Shown here piece after piece: positions 6,222 through 12,235 of a stretch of 12,235 nucleotides of DNA. Positions within the stretch are counted from its first letter, which is position 1. The number at the start of each line of letters is the position of its first letter. Where the stretch lies: assembly GCA_947303105.1 (NCBI GenBank), contig CAMYXQ010000018.1, forward strand, positions 1 to 12,235, written 5' to 3'. Source of the DNA: an uncultured Caryophanales bacterium. Its GTDB lineage: Bacteria; Bacillota_I; Bacilli_A; RFN20; CAG-826. The notes under the pieces were generated by a model that did not search any database, had not been told where the DNA came from, and worked only from the letters and a program-made list of their open reading frames with translations. The position numbers were made by a program, and so were the translations under genes.

Positions 6222-7355
6222 ATGAGAGACATAGCCATCATCGGCGGTGGGGCATCGGGAATCTATGCCGCCCTCCTCATCGCGGACCGCAATCCGAATC
6301 TGAAAATCACCATCTTTGAGAAAGAACAAAAACTCGGGAAGAAACTCTGCGCGACCGGGAATGGTCACTGCAATCTTTTAAACAAAGATTATTCTCCAGC
6401 GAACTTCAACCATACCCTATTGGTTGAGAACGCCATGTCTCGTTTCTCTTTTGATGATCTTCTCAATGTCTTCTCATCTTGGGGAATCCCTCTCATCGAT
6501 CGCGATGGTCTCTTCTATCCGGCCAATTACCATGCCCCATCCTTCGCGAACTATCTTTCCGCCCTTTTGGAGAAACGCGGAGTGGAAGTTCGTTTGGGTG
6601 TTTCTGTGAAAGATTATTCCCGCAGCGGTGATGGTTATCTTTTAAAAACAAATGAGGGCGAGTTTTCTTTCGGAAAACTAATTATCGCCACCGGCGGGAA
6701 ATCCACCCCGAAACTCGGCAGCGATGGATCAATGTTTGATGTCCTCCGTCGGCACGGCTATGAGATCAGTGAGCTTCAAAGCGGTCTCGCCCCAATCCGT
6801 GTCAAAGAGAAACTACCGAAGGCTCTGGATGGTGAGCGTCATGCCGCCAAAGTGCGTGTCTTCGTCAACAACATCTGCTACTACGAAGAGGCTGGCGAGA
6901 TTCTCTTCAAAAAAGACGGTTTAAGCGGAATTGTGATGTTTAACGTCAACAGTTTTATCCTCAGAAATGGCTTTGGTGAAGAAACGAAAATCCGTCTCGA
7001 CCTTTTCCCCGGCGAAGATGTCTCCGCCTATCTGCGCGGCGACAAAGAACAGTGTCTTTTGACCGAGCCCCTTTATGAAGAAGTGGCCGCTCAGGCGAAA
7101 AAGAACGGTGTCCCGATGGACATCGCCGTCCACGAACTCGAATATACCTTCAAGGCGTCCTACGGCTTCGAAAATAGCCAAGTGACGATTGGCGGCCTCA
7201 TTGATTCCGAGGTCAGCATGAATCTCGAATCCAAGCGCGAACCACACGTGTTTTTCACGGGCGAATGCCTCAATGTAGACGGGTTTTGCGGTGGATTTAA
7301 CTTAACTTGGGCCCTCTTAAGCGCCCTCCTTGTCGCTGAACAAATCACTCGATAA
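6222..7355 (+). CDS. BaiN/RdsA-family FAD-dependent oxidoreductase (HI0933/YhiN-like)
   Basis: 377 aa soluble flavoprotein. The N-terminal dinucleotide-binding site is IIGGGASGIYAA (6-17), followed by an acidic FEKE (32-35) and the family motif ATGNGHCNLLN (44-54; usually SGGGRCNVTN). It also has LIIATGGKSTPKLGSDGS in the middle and the typical C-terminal FAD-contact block TGECLNVDGFCGGFNLTWA at about 346-364. Family members are commonly 390-420 aa, so this one is compact. Characterised relatives include the bile-acid 7-dehydroxylation reductase BaiN, but the family is widespread and most members have no known substrate; bile-acid activity should not be assumed. Start chosen at 6222 because AAGGAG lies 5 nt upstream; an in-frame ATG at 6204 would put the SD inside the gene. 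Confidence 0.9.
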   Translation: MRDIAIIGGGASGIYAALLIADRNPNLKITIFEKEQKLGKKLCATGNGHCNLLNKDYSPANFNHTLLVENAMSRFSFDDLLNVFSSWGIPLIDRDGLFYPANYHAPSFANYLSALLEKRGVEVRLGVSVKDYSRSGDGYLLKTNEGEFSFGKLIIATGGKSTPKLGSDGSMFDVLRRHGYEISELQSGLAPIRVKEKLPKALDGERHAAKVRVFVNNICYYEEAGEILFKKDGLSGIVMFNVNSFILRNGFGEETKIRLDLFPGEDVSAYLRGDKEQCLLTEPLYEEVAAQAKKNGVPMDIAVHELEYTFKASYGFENSQVTIGGLIDSEVSMNLESKREPHVFFTGECLNVDGFCGGFNLTWALLSALLVAEQITR

Positions 7356-7356
7356 A

Positions 7357-7379
7357 AAGGCAATTATTGCCTTCGGTTT
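7357..7379 (+). terminator. Weak intrinsic terminator after the flavoprotein gene
   Basis: AAGGCAA (7357-7363), loop TTA, TTGCCTT (7367-7373), then CGG and a T run. The stem is 7 bp but AT-rich and the T tract is displaced, so efficiency is doubtful. Confidence 0.5.
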
Positions 7380-7401
7380 TGGCAGTTTTTCACCCCAAGA
7401 G

Positions 7402-7430
7402 TTGACTATCTTAAAAAGATAGATTTTAAT
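7402..7430 (+). promoter_or_regulatory. Strong promoter of the eight-helix membrane protein, with operator-like inverted repeat
   Basis: TTGACT at 7402-7407, an exact 17-bp spacer, and TTTAAT at 7425-7430 (5 of 6 each). The spacer is nearly filled by a perfect inverted repeat, CTATCTT (7406-7412), AAA, AAGATAG (7416-7422), placed as a repressor site would be. Predicted +1 near 7437. Confidence 0.72.
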
Positions 7431-7440
7431 TATTCATTGT

Positions 7441-7466
7441 CGCAAACATTCGTCAGTAAGTTTGCG
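7441..7466 (+). other. 5'-proximal stem-loop in the leader of the membrane-protein gene
   Basis: CGCAAAC (7441-7447) and GTTTGCG (7460-7466) pair perfectly over 7 bp with a 12-nt loop. This sits within a few nucleotides of the predicted 5' end and ahead of the GAGGAT SD at 7475-7480. Such stems can stabilise mRNA or mark a regulatory leader; no known class is recognised. Confidence 0.45.
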
Positions 7467-7484
7467 CTTGTAGTGAGGATCGTT

Positions 7485-8420
7485 ATGAAATATTCAAACA
7501 CTTCCCGCGTCCTGAACTTGGTCTTCCACGGCCTTATCGTTTTGGCATTTGGCGCACTCGGCCTCTACTTCGGTCTGATGGTCGCCCCCTTTGGTTTGGC
7601 GAGCAGCCATCCCTCTTATACCGAACTCGGTGCCCCGTACCTTCTCTACTTTGAGCTCGGCGTCATCGGTTTGACCCTTTGCAGCATTTCGGTGTATGGA
7701 TTCATCCAAGCCCTGAAAGGCATCAAAGAAAACCGCAACGACGAACCGGTCGTCAAAGCGTTTACCGCTTTCATCGTCGAAGGTTACATCGCCGCCTTGT
7801 TCTGCTTGCTTAATGCTGTCGTCTTCTTCGATTTGATCAGCGGCAACTCTGTCGCCTTCGTCATCATCGTTGGTATCGTTCTTGCGATCGCCCTCATGAT
7901 CGCGACCAACATCCCGATGGTCAAACTCTATGACGGCAAAGATCAAACCCCGCTTCTTGCTGGTTTCGCCTTCGGCGCCGCGATCCTCTTCGGTTGGATC
8001 ACCATCGTTGACTTCGGCACCTTGGTTGGCAGCTGGGCCCACGGCGTCTATTCCTACTACAAGTTCTTCAACGGCGAATTCCTCGGCTACACCCTTGGTT
8101 TCCTTGCCATCACCCTTATGCTTGCTTTCGCTGGCGTCCTCCTTCTCAAGCGGGCCCAGGATCCGAAAGCGCAGAAACTCGCTGGCCACCTCGGCGCTGG
8201 CTCGATCTTGCTCGTTGCCTTCGCCTTCATCGTCAATGGCCTTCTCGAACTCATCTACAACGACACCCGTCTCATTCACCTTAATGGTGAAAACTTCGCT
8301 TGGCAGGGCAACGGCTTCGGCATTGCCTCCCTCGTTATCGGCGGCTTAATTCTTATCGCCAGCATCTTTGTTGAAATTTCCAATGCGACCGGCAAGCCGA
8401 TGTTCCGCAGAAAGAAATAA
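7485..8420 (+). CDS. Eight-helix integral membrane protein, function unknown
   Basis: 311 aa, almost entirely hydrophobic. Helices are estimated at about residues 9-36, 52-76, 87-115, 120-143, 155-180, 196-218, 230-252 and 270-292, with short charged loops (KGIKENRNDEP after helix 2, RAQDPKAQK after helix 6). The protein ends in a basic tail, FRRKK. No signal peptide cleavage site, Walker motif, transporter signature or catalytic motif was seen, and I do not recognise the family. Codons strongly favour C-ending forms (GTC, ATC, TTC), suggesting good expression. The ATG at 7485 has GAGGAT just upstream; extending to a TTG at 7437 would place the promoter start inside the gene. It has its own promoter and terminator, so it is a single-gene unit. 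Confidence 0.8.
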   Translation: MKYSNTSRVLNLVFHGLIVLAFGALGLYFGLMVAPFGLASSHPSYTELGAPYLLYFELGVIGLTLCSISVYGFIQALKGIKENRNDEPVVKAFTAFIVEGYIAALFCLLNAVVFFDLISGNSVAFVIIVGIVLAIALMIATNIPMVKLYDGKDQTPLLAGFAFGAAILFGWITIVDFGTLVGSWAHGVYSYYKFFNGEFLGYTLGFLAITLMLAFAGVLLLKRAQDPKAQKLAGHLGAGSILLVAFAFIVNGLLELIYNDTRLIHLNGENFAWQGNGFGIASLVIGGLILIASIFVEISNATGKPMFRRKK

Positions 8421-8434
8421 CCAATCAGCAAACA

Positions 8435-8459
8435 AAAAAGGCGGATCGACCGCCTTTTT
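8435..8459. terminator. Bidirectional intrinsic terminator between membrane protein and kinase genes
   Basis: AAAAAGGCGG (8435-8444), loop ATCGA, CCGCCTTTTT (8450-8459). The 10-bp stem has A and T runs at its ends, so it can terminate both convergent genes. It ends 3 bp before the minus-strand stop codon. Confidence 0.9.
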
Positions 8460-8462
8460 CTT

Positions 8463-8969
8463 TTAGATGTCGAGGATTTCGTCTGCGCTTTTGGTGTAAA
8501 GCTCTTCGGCGCTGACGATTACGATTTTGTCGTACAGGGAGCGGACTTCGTCATCCGGATCCTGATATTCGTCGATCAAGCGATCCATCGCATAATCGGG
8601 GACGATGCGGGCGCCTTCGCGCATTTTGTTTTGCCTACGGGCGATTTCCGGGTCGACTTTGAAGATGAGAAGGATGTGGCGATCGAACCCCGGAGTCTGG
8701 CGTGCATAGAACGCGCGGTGGATATTCTTGAGGTTGGTCGCATCGCCGATGGCGTAGACGTCATCCATTTCGCTTAGCGCATTGAGACGCTGAACGAAAG
8801 TGATCCAAATATCTTTTTCGTGGTCGAAGTTATTGACCGCACCAAATAATTCAAGGCGTAGTTCATCACTGGAGACGATGTGGGCATTCTTATGGCTCTT
8901 GCAGAACGCTTTGGCCCAGGTGCTCTTTCCGCTTCCAGGGATTGCCGATAGAAGAATCATCGTTTTCAT
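8463..8969 (-). CDS. P-loop kinase of the polynucleotide kinase / zeta-toxin-like group
   Basis: 168 aa, cytoplasmic. Walker A is SAIPGSGKST (8-17), followed by IVSSDELRLELFG (31-43), which matches the SSDEiR segment of small PNK-like and zeta-type kinases. VYAIGDATNL (71-80) is the next conserved strand and loop. FKVDPEIARRQNKMREGARIVPDYAMDR (103-130) looks like the arginine-rich lid region. The substrate is not evident: relatives phosphorylate nucleic-acid 5' ends, small metabolites or peptidoglycan sugars. No antitoxin gene is adjacent, so a toxin role has no support here. The ATG has TATCAT ending 8 nt upstream and no convincing SD, suggesting a leaderless mRNA. It is divergent from serine dehydratase over 88 bp. 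Confidence 0.82.
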   Translation of the reverse strand: MKTMILLSAIPGSGKSTWAKAFCKSHKNAHIVSSDELRLELFGAVNNFDHEKDIWITFVQRLNALSEMDDVYAIGDATNLKNIHRAFYARQTPGFDRHILLIFKVDPEIARRQNKMREGARIVPDYAMDRLIDEYQDPDDEVRSLYDKIVIVSAEELYTKSADEILDI

Positions 8970-8977
8970 ACCTGCTA

Positions 8978-8983
8978 ATGATA
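8978..8983 (-). promoter_or_regulatory. -10-like element of the kinase gene
   Basis: TATCAT (5 of 6) on the minus strand, 8 nt before the ATG. This puts the +1 at about the start codon. No clear -35. Confidence 0.45.
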
Positions 8984-9020
8984 CACGCGCAGCCGCATTT
9001 GCGAAACCAAAATCTCGTAA

Positions 9021-9050
9021 GTGTCAATTGATCGCCCCTGGGGATATAAT
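9021..9050 (+). promoter_or_regulatory. Serine dehydratase promoter, likely leaderless
   Basis: TATAAT at 9045-9050 is perfect and lies 7 nt before the ATG at 9058. A partial -35, GTGTCA at 9021-9026, is 18 bp upstream. The +1 would fall at the start codon. Confidence 0.6.
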
Positions 9051-9057
9051 TTGGCAT

Positions 9058-10293
9058 ATGCAATCGTTACGCGAGTTATTCCGGATTGGGCCTGGCCCGT
9101 CTTCGAGCCATACCATCGCCCCGACCTTGGCCGCCGAATCTTTCAAGCGACGCATCGCCGATAAAGGCGGTGACCGCATCGAGGTCACCCTCTATGGATC
9201 GCTGGCTTTGACCGGTCAAGGACATGGCACCGAATCAGCCATTCGTGGCGTTTTTGCGGGCAATAATATCATTTTTAAGCGGGATTTATCGTCGAATATC
9301 CCCCATGCCAACTACCTTTGTTTCAGCCTTTACTCTGGCGACAAATTATTGGATCAAGCCCATTACACCAGCGTTGGCGGTGGGGAACTCCGCTCCGAAG
9401 AAGACCCCACGGTGAACGCGAAAGAGGTCTATCCGTTCCATACTTTCGAAGAGATCAAAACGTTTATGAAGGAACATGGCGAAAAAGATCTCGTCGCTTT
9501 CGGACTTCGTTTCGAAGATGTTCGTGAACATTTATCCCGTTGTTTGGACACCATGTTCGCGACCGTGGAACGCGGATTAAATAAGGAAGGCGCGATTTGC
9601 GTATGCGCGAACGAGCGGCTCCGCACTGAAAGGGTTGCGAAGAAGATGTTCGAGAAAGCTCAGTCGTTGGAAGATTCCGATGCCAAAACGGAAATGCTCA
9701 TTTCCGCTTATGCGTATGCTGTCGCCGAAGAGAATGCGACTGGCGGGGAAATCGTGACCGCCCCGACTGGCGGAAGCGCCGGCGTATTACCCGCAGCGTT
9801 ATATTTCCTTTATAAAAATAAAGGAATCAACAAAGAAATCCTCGTTGGCAGCCTTTATGTTGCTGGCGTATTCGGGAATATCATCAAGCAGAATGCGACG
9901 ATCGCCGGTTCTGTCGGTGGATGCCAAGCCGAAATTGGTGCGGCGAGCGCGATGGCGGCGGCCGCTTTGGCCTATGTGGATGGGTTATCCCTCTACCAAC
10001 AGGAATATGCCGCCGAATGCGCTTTAGAGCATTTCCTAGGATTAACCTGCGATCCAGTGGATGGTTATGTTGTCGTTCCTTGCATCGAACGCAATGGCAT
10101 CGGTGCCCTTAGGGCATATAACGCATTCCTTTATGCCAAACATATCGCCCCGCTACGAAAGAACCTTGTCAGCTTCGATAACGTTGTCTCCGCGATGAAG
10201 ATGACCGGCGATTCTCTGCCGACCGCATACAAAGAGACTGCCATCGGCGGTTTGGCCGATGTCTTAAAAGATACAAATCGCGGTACTTGTTGA
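9058..10293 (+). CDS. sdaA: L-serine ammonia-lyase, iron-sulfur type, fused beta-alpha chain
   Basis: 411 aa; converts L-serine to pyruvate and ammonia with a [4Fe-4S] cluster. The N-terminal beta domain opens IGPGPSSSHTIAP (10-22) and carries LYGSLALTGQGHGT. The alpha domain (about 150-405) carries TGGSAGVLPA, GSVGGCQAEIG and GLTCDPVDGYVVVPCIERNG. Candidate cluster cysteines are C289, C331 and C342; the spacings of 42 and 11 match those reported for the Legionella pneumophila enzyme (343/385/396). The last residue, C411, corresponds to that enzyme's C-terminal cysteine, which folds into the active site as the fourth ligand. No ACT domain; at 411 aa it is compact beside the 454-aa E. coli SdaA. 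The true start is the ATG at 9058: the frame is open back to 8800, but that stretch lies antisense to the kinase gene. prs begins 23 bp downstream. Confidence 0.94.
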   Translation: MQSLRELFRIGPGPSSSHTIAPTLAAESFKRRIADKGGDRIEVTLYGSLALTGQGHGTESAIRGVFAGNNIIFKRDLSSNIPHANYLCFSLYSGDKLLDQAHYTSVGGGELRSEEDPTVNAKEVYPFHTFEEIKTFMKEHGEKDLVAFGLRFEDVREHLSRCLDTMFATVERGLNKEGAICVCANERLRTERVAKKMFEKAQSLEDSDAKTEMLISAYAYAVAEENATGGEIVTAPTGGSAGVLPAALYFLYKNKGINKEILVGSLYVAGVFGNIIKQNATIAGSVGGCQAEIGAASAMAAAALAYVDGLSLYQQEYAAECALEHFLGLTCDPVDGYVVVPCIERNGIGALRAYNAFLYAKHIAPLRKNLVSFDNVVSAMKMTGDSLPTAYKETAIGGLADVLKDTNRGTC

Positions 10294-10316
10294 GTAAAAT
10301 ACGAGTGAGGAAATTT

Positions 10317-11270
10317 ATGAATAACGTCGTGATCTTCAAATTAACCGCCAACCCCGCGCTTGCCGACGAGGTTTGCTCCATCCTGGGCCTGCCTCTCTCG
10401 CGTAGCGAGGTTCATCATTTCGCCGATGGCGAAGTCCTTGCCAGACCTTTAGATTCAGTCCGTGGCAAAACCGTCTATATCATCCAAAGCACCGCCACCC
10501 CCGTTGCCGAACGCATCATGGAGTTATTGGTGTTCATCAATGGTTTGAAGAACGCGAAAGCGAAAGAAATCATCCTCGTTTGCCCCTACTATGGATTCAG
10601 CCGTCAGGACCGTATTGCGAGAGCCGGCGAACCTATTTCAGCGAAACTTGTAGCGAATCTTTACGAAAATGCCGGGGTCAATCACATCATCACGATGGAC
10701 CTTCACACCCCGCAGATTCAGGGTTTCTTCTCCTGCCCCGTCGACGATCTTTCCAGCATCTCGTTATTCGGTGAATATTACCGGAAGTGGCTGAAAGAAC
10801 ACGACATCCCGACCGAATCCGTCACGGTGGTCTCCCCGGACCATGGTTCCCTCCATCGGGCCCGTGACTTGGCTTCCGAAATCCCGAACTCCACTTTGGC
10901 AATCATTGATAAGCGTCGCCCCGCCCCGAACACCGCCGAAGTGATGAACGTCGTCGGCCATGTCAAAGGGAAAGTCTGCATTATTATCGATGATATCATC
11001 GATACTGCTGGTACGGTCATCGCCTCAGCCAAAGCTCTTCTGGAACGCGGCGCGTCCAAAGTCCTTATCGGCGGAACCCACGGCGTCCTTTCCGGCGATG
11101 CCGAGGAACGCCTCTTCAATTCCGGCGTTTCCGATGTTGTTATCACCAACTCCATTGAGCGTGGTTCCAAGCGTCTCAATGTCATTTCGATCGCCCCGAT
11201 GATCGCCGGGATCATCCAAGCGACCGAAGAAGGGAAAGAAGTTCCTGATTCTTGGATGAATTTCTATTGA
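10317..11270 (+). CDS. prs: Ribose-phosphate pyrophosphokinase (PRPP synthetase)
   Basis: 317 aa, the normal length for bacterial Prs. It makes PRPP from ribose-5-phosphate and ATP for purine, pyrimidine, NAD, His and Trp synthesis. Motifs: HFADGE (34-39), PYYGFSRQDR (90-99), DLHTPQIQGFF (128-138; usual form DLHAGQIQGFF), DKRRPAPNTAEVMNVVG (198-214), and the PRPP-binding loop IDDIIDTAGT (224-233). The N-terminal strand reads VVIFKLTANPALA rather than the usual SGNxNPxLA form, a mild divergence. Start at the ATG at 10317, because GAGG at 10307-10310 is correctly spaced; an upstream TTG at 10287 is in frame but overlaps the sdaA end. The gap from sdaA is 23 bp with no terminator, so cotranscription is likely; a TAAAAT at 10295-10300 may add a local start. 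Confidence 0.96.
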   Translation: MNNVVIFKLTANPALADEVCSILGLPLSRSEVHHFADGEVLARPLDSVRGKTVYIIQSTATPVAERIMELLVFINGLKNAKAKEIILVCPYYGFSRQDRIARAGEPISAKLVANLYENAGVNHIITMDLHTPQIQGFFSCPVDDLSSISLFGEYYRKWLKEHDIPTESVTVVSPDHGSLHRARDLASEIPNSTLAIIDKRRPAPNTAEVMNVVGHVKGKVCIIIDDIIDTAGTVIASAKALLERGASKVLIGGTHGVLSGDAEERLFNSGVSDVVITNSIERGSKRLNVISIAPMIAGIIQATEEGKEVPDSWMNFY

Positions 11271-11294
11271 TTCCATCGATATTATCGGTATCAT
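11267..11294 (+). promoter_or_regulatory. queT promoter
   Basis: TTGATT at 11267-11272 overlaps the prs stop codon. After a 16-bp spacer comes TATCAT at 11289-11294. The +1 near 11301 lies just before the riboswitch aptamer, which supports the assignment. Confidence 0.6.
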
Positions 11295-11305
11295 TGCTAG
11301 GCCGA

Positions 11306-11346
11306 ACGTGTTCTATCCTCTGAACCACGTATAAAAAACAAGGAGG
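11306..11346 (+). ncRNA. preQ1-I riboswitch overlapping the queT SD
   Basis: ACGTG (11306-11310) pairs with CACGT (11326-11330). The 15-nt loop begins TTCTA and ends in the C expected to contact preQ1. The stem is followed by the hallmark A-rich tail ATAAAAAACA (11331-11340), running straight into AGGAGG (11341-11346). B. subtilis preQ1-I RNA has the same order of stem, UUCUA-type loop and AUAAAAAAC tail. The loop segment TCCTC can pair with the SD as the pseudoknot helix, so ligand binding should block translation. The loop is a few nucleotides longer than in well-known examples. Its placement before queT and tgt fits preQ1 sensing. Confidence 0.85.
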
Positions 11347-11352
11347 TCTCTT

Positions 11353-11856
11353 ATGAGACAAAACGACACCATCAAGAAGATCGTCGAGAACGCTATGATC
11401 GCGGCGGTCTATTTTGTTATCTGCCTCGTCAGCGGCTCGCTCGCTTACGATCAAATCCAGTTCCGTATCGCCGAACTATTCGTCTTGTTCTGCTTCTGGC
11501 GGAGAGATTTCATCTTTGGTGTCACCGTTGGTTGCTTACTAGCGAACGCCATGAGCACGCTGGGTCCCATCGATATGGCGGTGGGCACCGTCCTCACTCT
11601 CGTTTCCTGCATCTTGGTTGCTTATACCCCAAAACTTCTCATCGCCTGCATTTGGCCGATTGCTTTCAACGCTTTCGGCGTTGCTGCAGAACTCTATTTC
11701 CTACTGGATCTTCCCTACTGGGTCAACGTCCTTTGGGTCGGCATTGGCGAAGCCACGGTCATTCTCGGCAGCTATATCCTGTGGATGATTTTGTGGCGGA
11801 ACAAAGGATTCATGCGTTTCCTTGACCCCGTCCGCAAAGCCAATCCGTCTTGGTAA
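11353..11856 (+). CDS. queT: QueT-family queuosine-precursor transporter (ECF S component)
   Basis: 167 aa hydrophobic protein, thought to be the substrate-binding S component of an energy-coupling-factor importer for queuosine precursors. It would work with shared EcfA/A'/T subunits encoded elsewhere. Features: ENAMIAAVYFVICLVSGSLAY (12-32), the QueT-type motif IQFRIAELF (35-43), several further helices, NAFGVAAELYFLL (106-118) and VGIGEA (129-134). Length matches the family. Very strong SD AGGAGG lies 6 nt before the ATG and is part of the preQ1-I riboswitch, so production should fall when preQ1 is plentiful. tgt follows 38 bp downstream in the same direction, a direct functional link. Confidence 0.9.
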   Translation: MRQNDTIKKIVENAMIAAVYFVICLVSGSLAYDQIQFRIAELFVLFCFWRRDFIFGVTVGCLLANAMSTLGPIDMAVGTVLTLVSCILVAYTPKLLIACIWPIAFNAFGVAAELYFLLDLPYWVNVLWVGIGEATVILGSYILWMILWRNKGFMRFLDPVRKANPSW

Positions 11857-11876
11857 TCTTTCTTTCTTAGCCAAAT

Positions 11877-11893
11877 ACCGATAAAATATCGGT
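11877..11893 (+). promoter_or_regulatory. tgt -10 region within a perfect inverted repeat
   Basis: ACCGATA (11877-11883), AAA, TATCGGT (11887-11893): a perfect 7-3-7 inverted repeat ending one base before the tgt ATG. TAAAAT at 11882-11887, inside it, is a -10-like element 7 nt from the start codon; the T-rich -35 region is weak. No SD is present. It may be a leaderless promoter with a superimposed operator, or an mRNA hairpin on readthrough transcripts from queT. Confidence 0.5.
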
Positions 11894-11894
11894 C

Positions 11895-12235
11895 ATGAGC
11901 AAAGACTTTTATTTAGAGATCAAACATATCGACAAACATTGTGGCGCCCGCTACGGGATTTTGCATACCCCTCATGGAGATGTGGAAACCCCGATGTTCA
12001 TGCCAGTTGGCACCTTAGCGACCGTCAAATGCCTTTCCCCGGAGGAAATCAAGGAATGCGGCGCCGGCGTCATTTTGGCCAATACTTATCACCTCCATTA
12101 TCGGCCTGGCGAAGGGATCGTCGCCAAAGCGGGAGGCCTTCATTCCTTCATGCAATATGATGGTCCAATTCTCACAGATTCCGGTGGATTCCAGGTTTTC
12201 TCGTTGTCCAGCCAGAGAAAATTGACCGAAGAAGG
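11895..12235 (+). CDS. tgt: tRNA-guanine transglycosylase, 5' part (runs off right edge)
   Basis: 113 complete codons are visible. Bacterial Tgt swaps guanine-34 of GUN-anticodon tRNAs for preQ1, the committed tRNA step of queuosine synthesis. Recognised by TPMFMPVGTLATVK (33-46), ILANTYHLHYRPG (62-74) and TDSGGFQVFSLS (94-105), which includes the conserved active-site aspartate of the DSGG motif. The zinc site and the rest of the barrel are off-window. The start at 11895 gives a standard N-terminus (MSKDFYLEIKHID). There is no SD in front of it; an inverted repeat and -10-like hexamer abut the ATG instead. It could be expressed with queT and from its own promoter. Some relatives in salvaging bacteria prefer queuine, which cannot be judged from this fragment. 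Confidence 0.95.
   Translation, partial: MSKDFYLEIKHIDKHCGARYGILHTPHGDVETPMFMPVGTLATVKCLSPEEIKECGAGVILANTYHLHYRPGEGIVAKAGGLHSFMQYDGPILTDSGGFQVFSLSSQRKLTEE

Noticed and set aside
6222..7355. Bile-acid 7-dehydroxylation (BaiN) role
   Set aside because: The family is broad and no other bai gene is nearby; membership alone does not support that function.
7494..8279. 261-codon minus-strand frame opposite the membrane protein
   Set aside because: It is a low-complexity acidic product of the complementary strand of hydrophobic, C-ending codons, with no promoter or family match.
8463..8969. Zeta-type toxin of a toxin-antitoxin pair
   Set aside because: No small antitoxin gene on either side; only the fold is similar. 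The Phd-like domain is fused to NadE more than 5 kb away.
8800..9057. In-frame 5' extension of serine dehydratase
   Set aside because: It lies antisense to the kinase gene, and the family N-terminus (LRELFRIGPGPSSSHT) begins just after the ATG at 9058.

Overview
The window reads as chromosomal, core-type DNA from an anaerobic, low-to-mid GC member of the Bacillota, most likely a Bacilli/Erysipelotrichales/RF39-like uncultured gut lineage (inference). The basis is an oxygen-sensitive class III ribonucleotide reductase, an iron-sulfur serine dehydratase, a preQ1-I riboswitch ahead of a QueT transporter, and strong Shine-Dalgarno (SD) sites on about half of the genes. Trp is TGG and TGA is a real stop (sdaA and prs), so the code is the standard bacterial one. 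No rRNA, tRNA, CRISPR array, insertion sequence or phage gene was seen. Twelve genes fill almost the whole window; the only long gap is 945-1405.

Layout. The 5' part of nrdD runs off the left edge on the minus strand. A 461-bp divergent gap separates it from mscL (+). mscL converges on a RimK-like ATP-grasp ligase (-) across a shared bidirectional terminator. The ligase is divergent, over only 64 bp, from a 702-aa NAD synthetase (+). Then come a GtrA-family membrane protein, a BaiN/RdsA-type flavoprotein and an unrecognised eight-helix membrane protein, all +. Another bidirectional terminator leads to a small P-loop kinase (-), which is divergent from L-serine dehydratase (+). This is followed by prs, queT with its preQ1-I riboswitch, and the 5' part of tgt, which runs off the right edge.

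How the genes fit together. prs makes PRPP, needed for nucleotides and NAD; nadE completes NAD; nrdD supplies dNTPs anaerobically; SdaA deaminates serine to pyruvate and ammonia. queT and tgt form a queuosine-precursor uptake and tRNA-insertion pair, with uptake controlled by preQ1.

The most unusual item is the NAD synthetase. One uninterrupted reading frame joins an N-terminal Phd/YefM-type antitoxin domain to a nitrilase-like glutaminase domain and an NAD synthase domain. The catalytic cysteine position of the glutaminase domain appears to be alanine. A second theme is expression signalling: five genes (ligase, nadE, kinase, sdaA, tgt) have a -10-like hexamer only 7-8 nt before the start codon and no SD, as expected for leaderless mRNAs, whereas the other genes have SD sequences.
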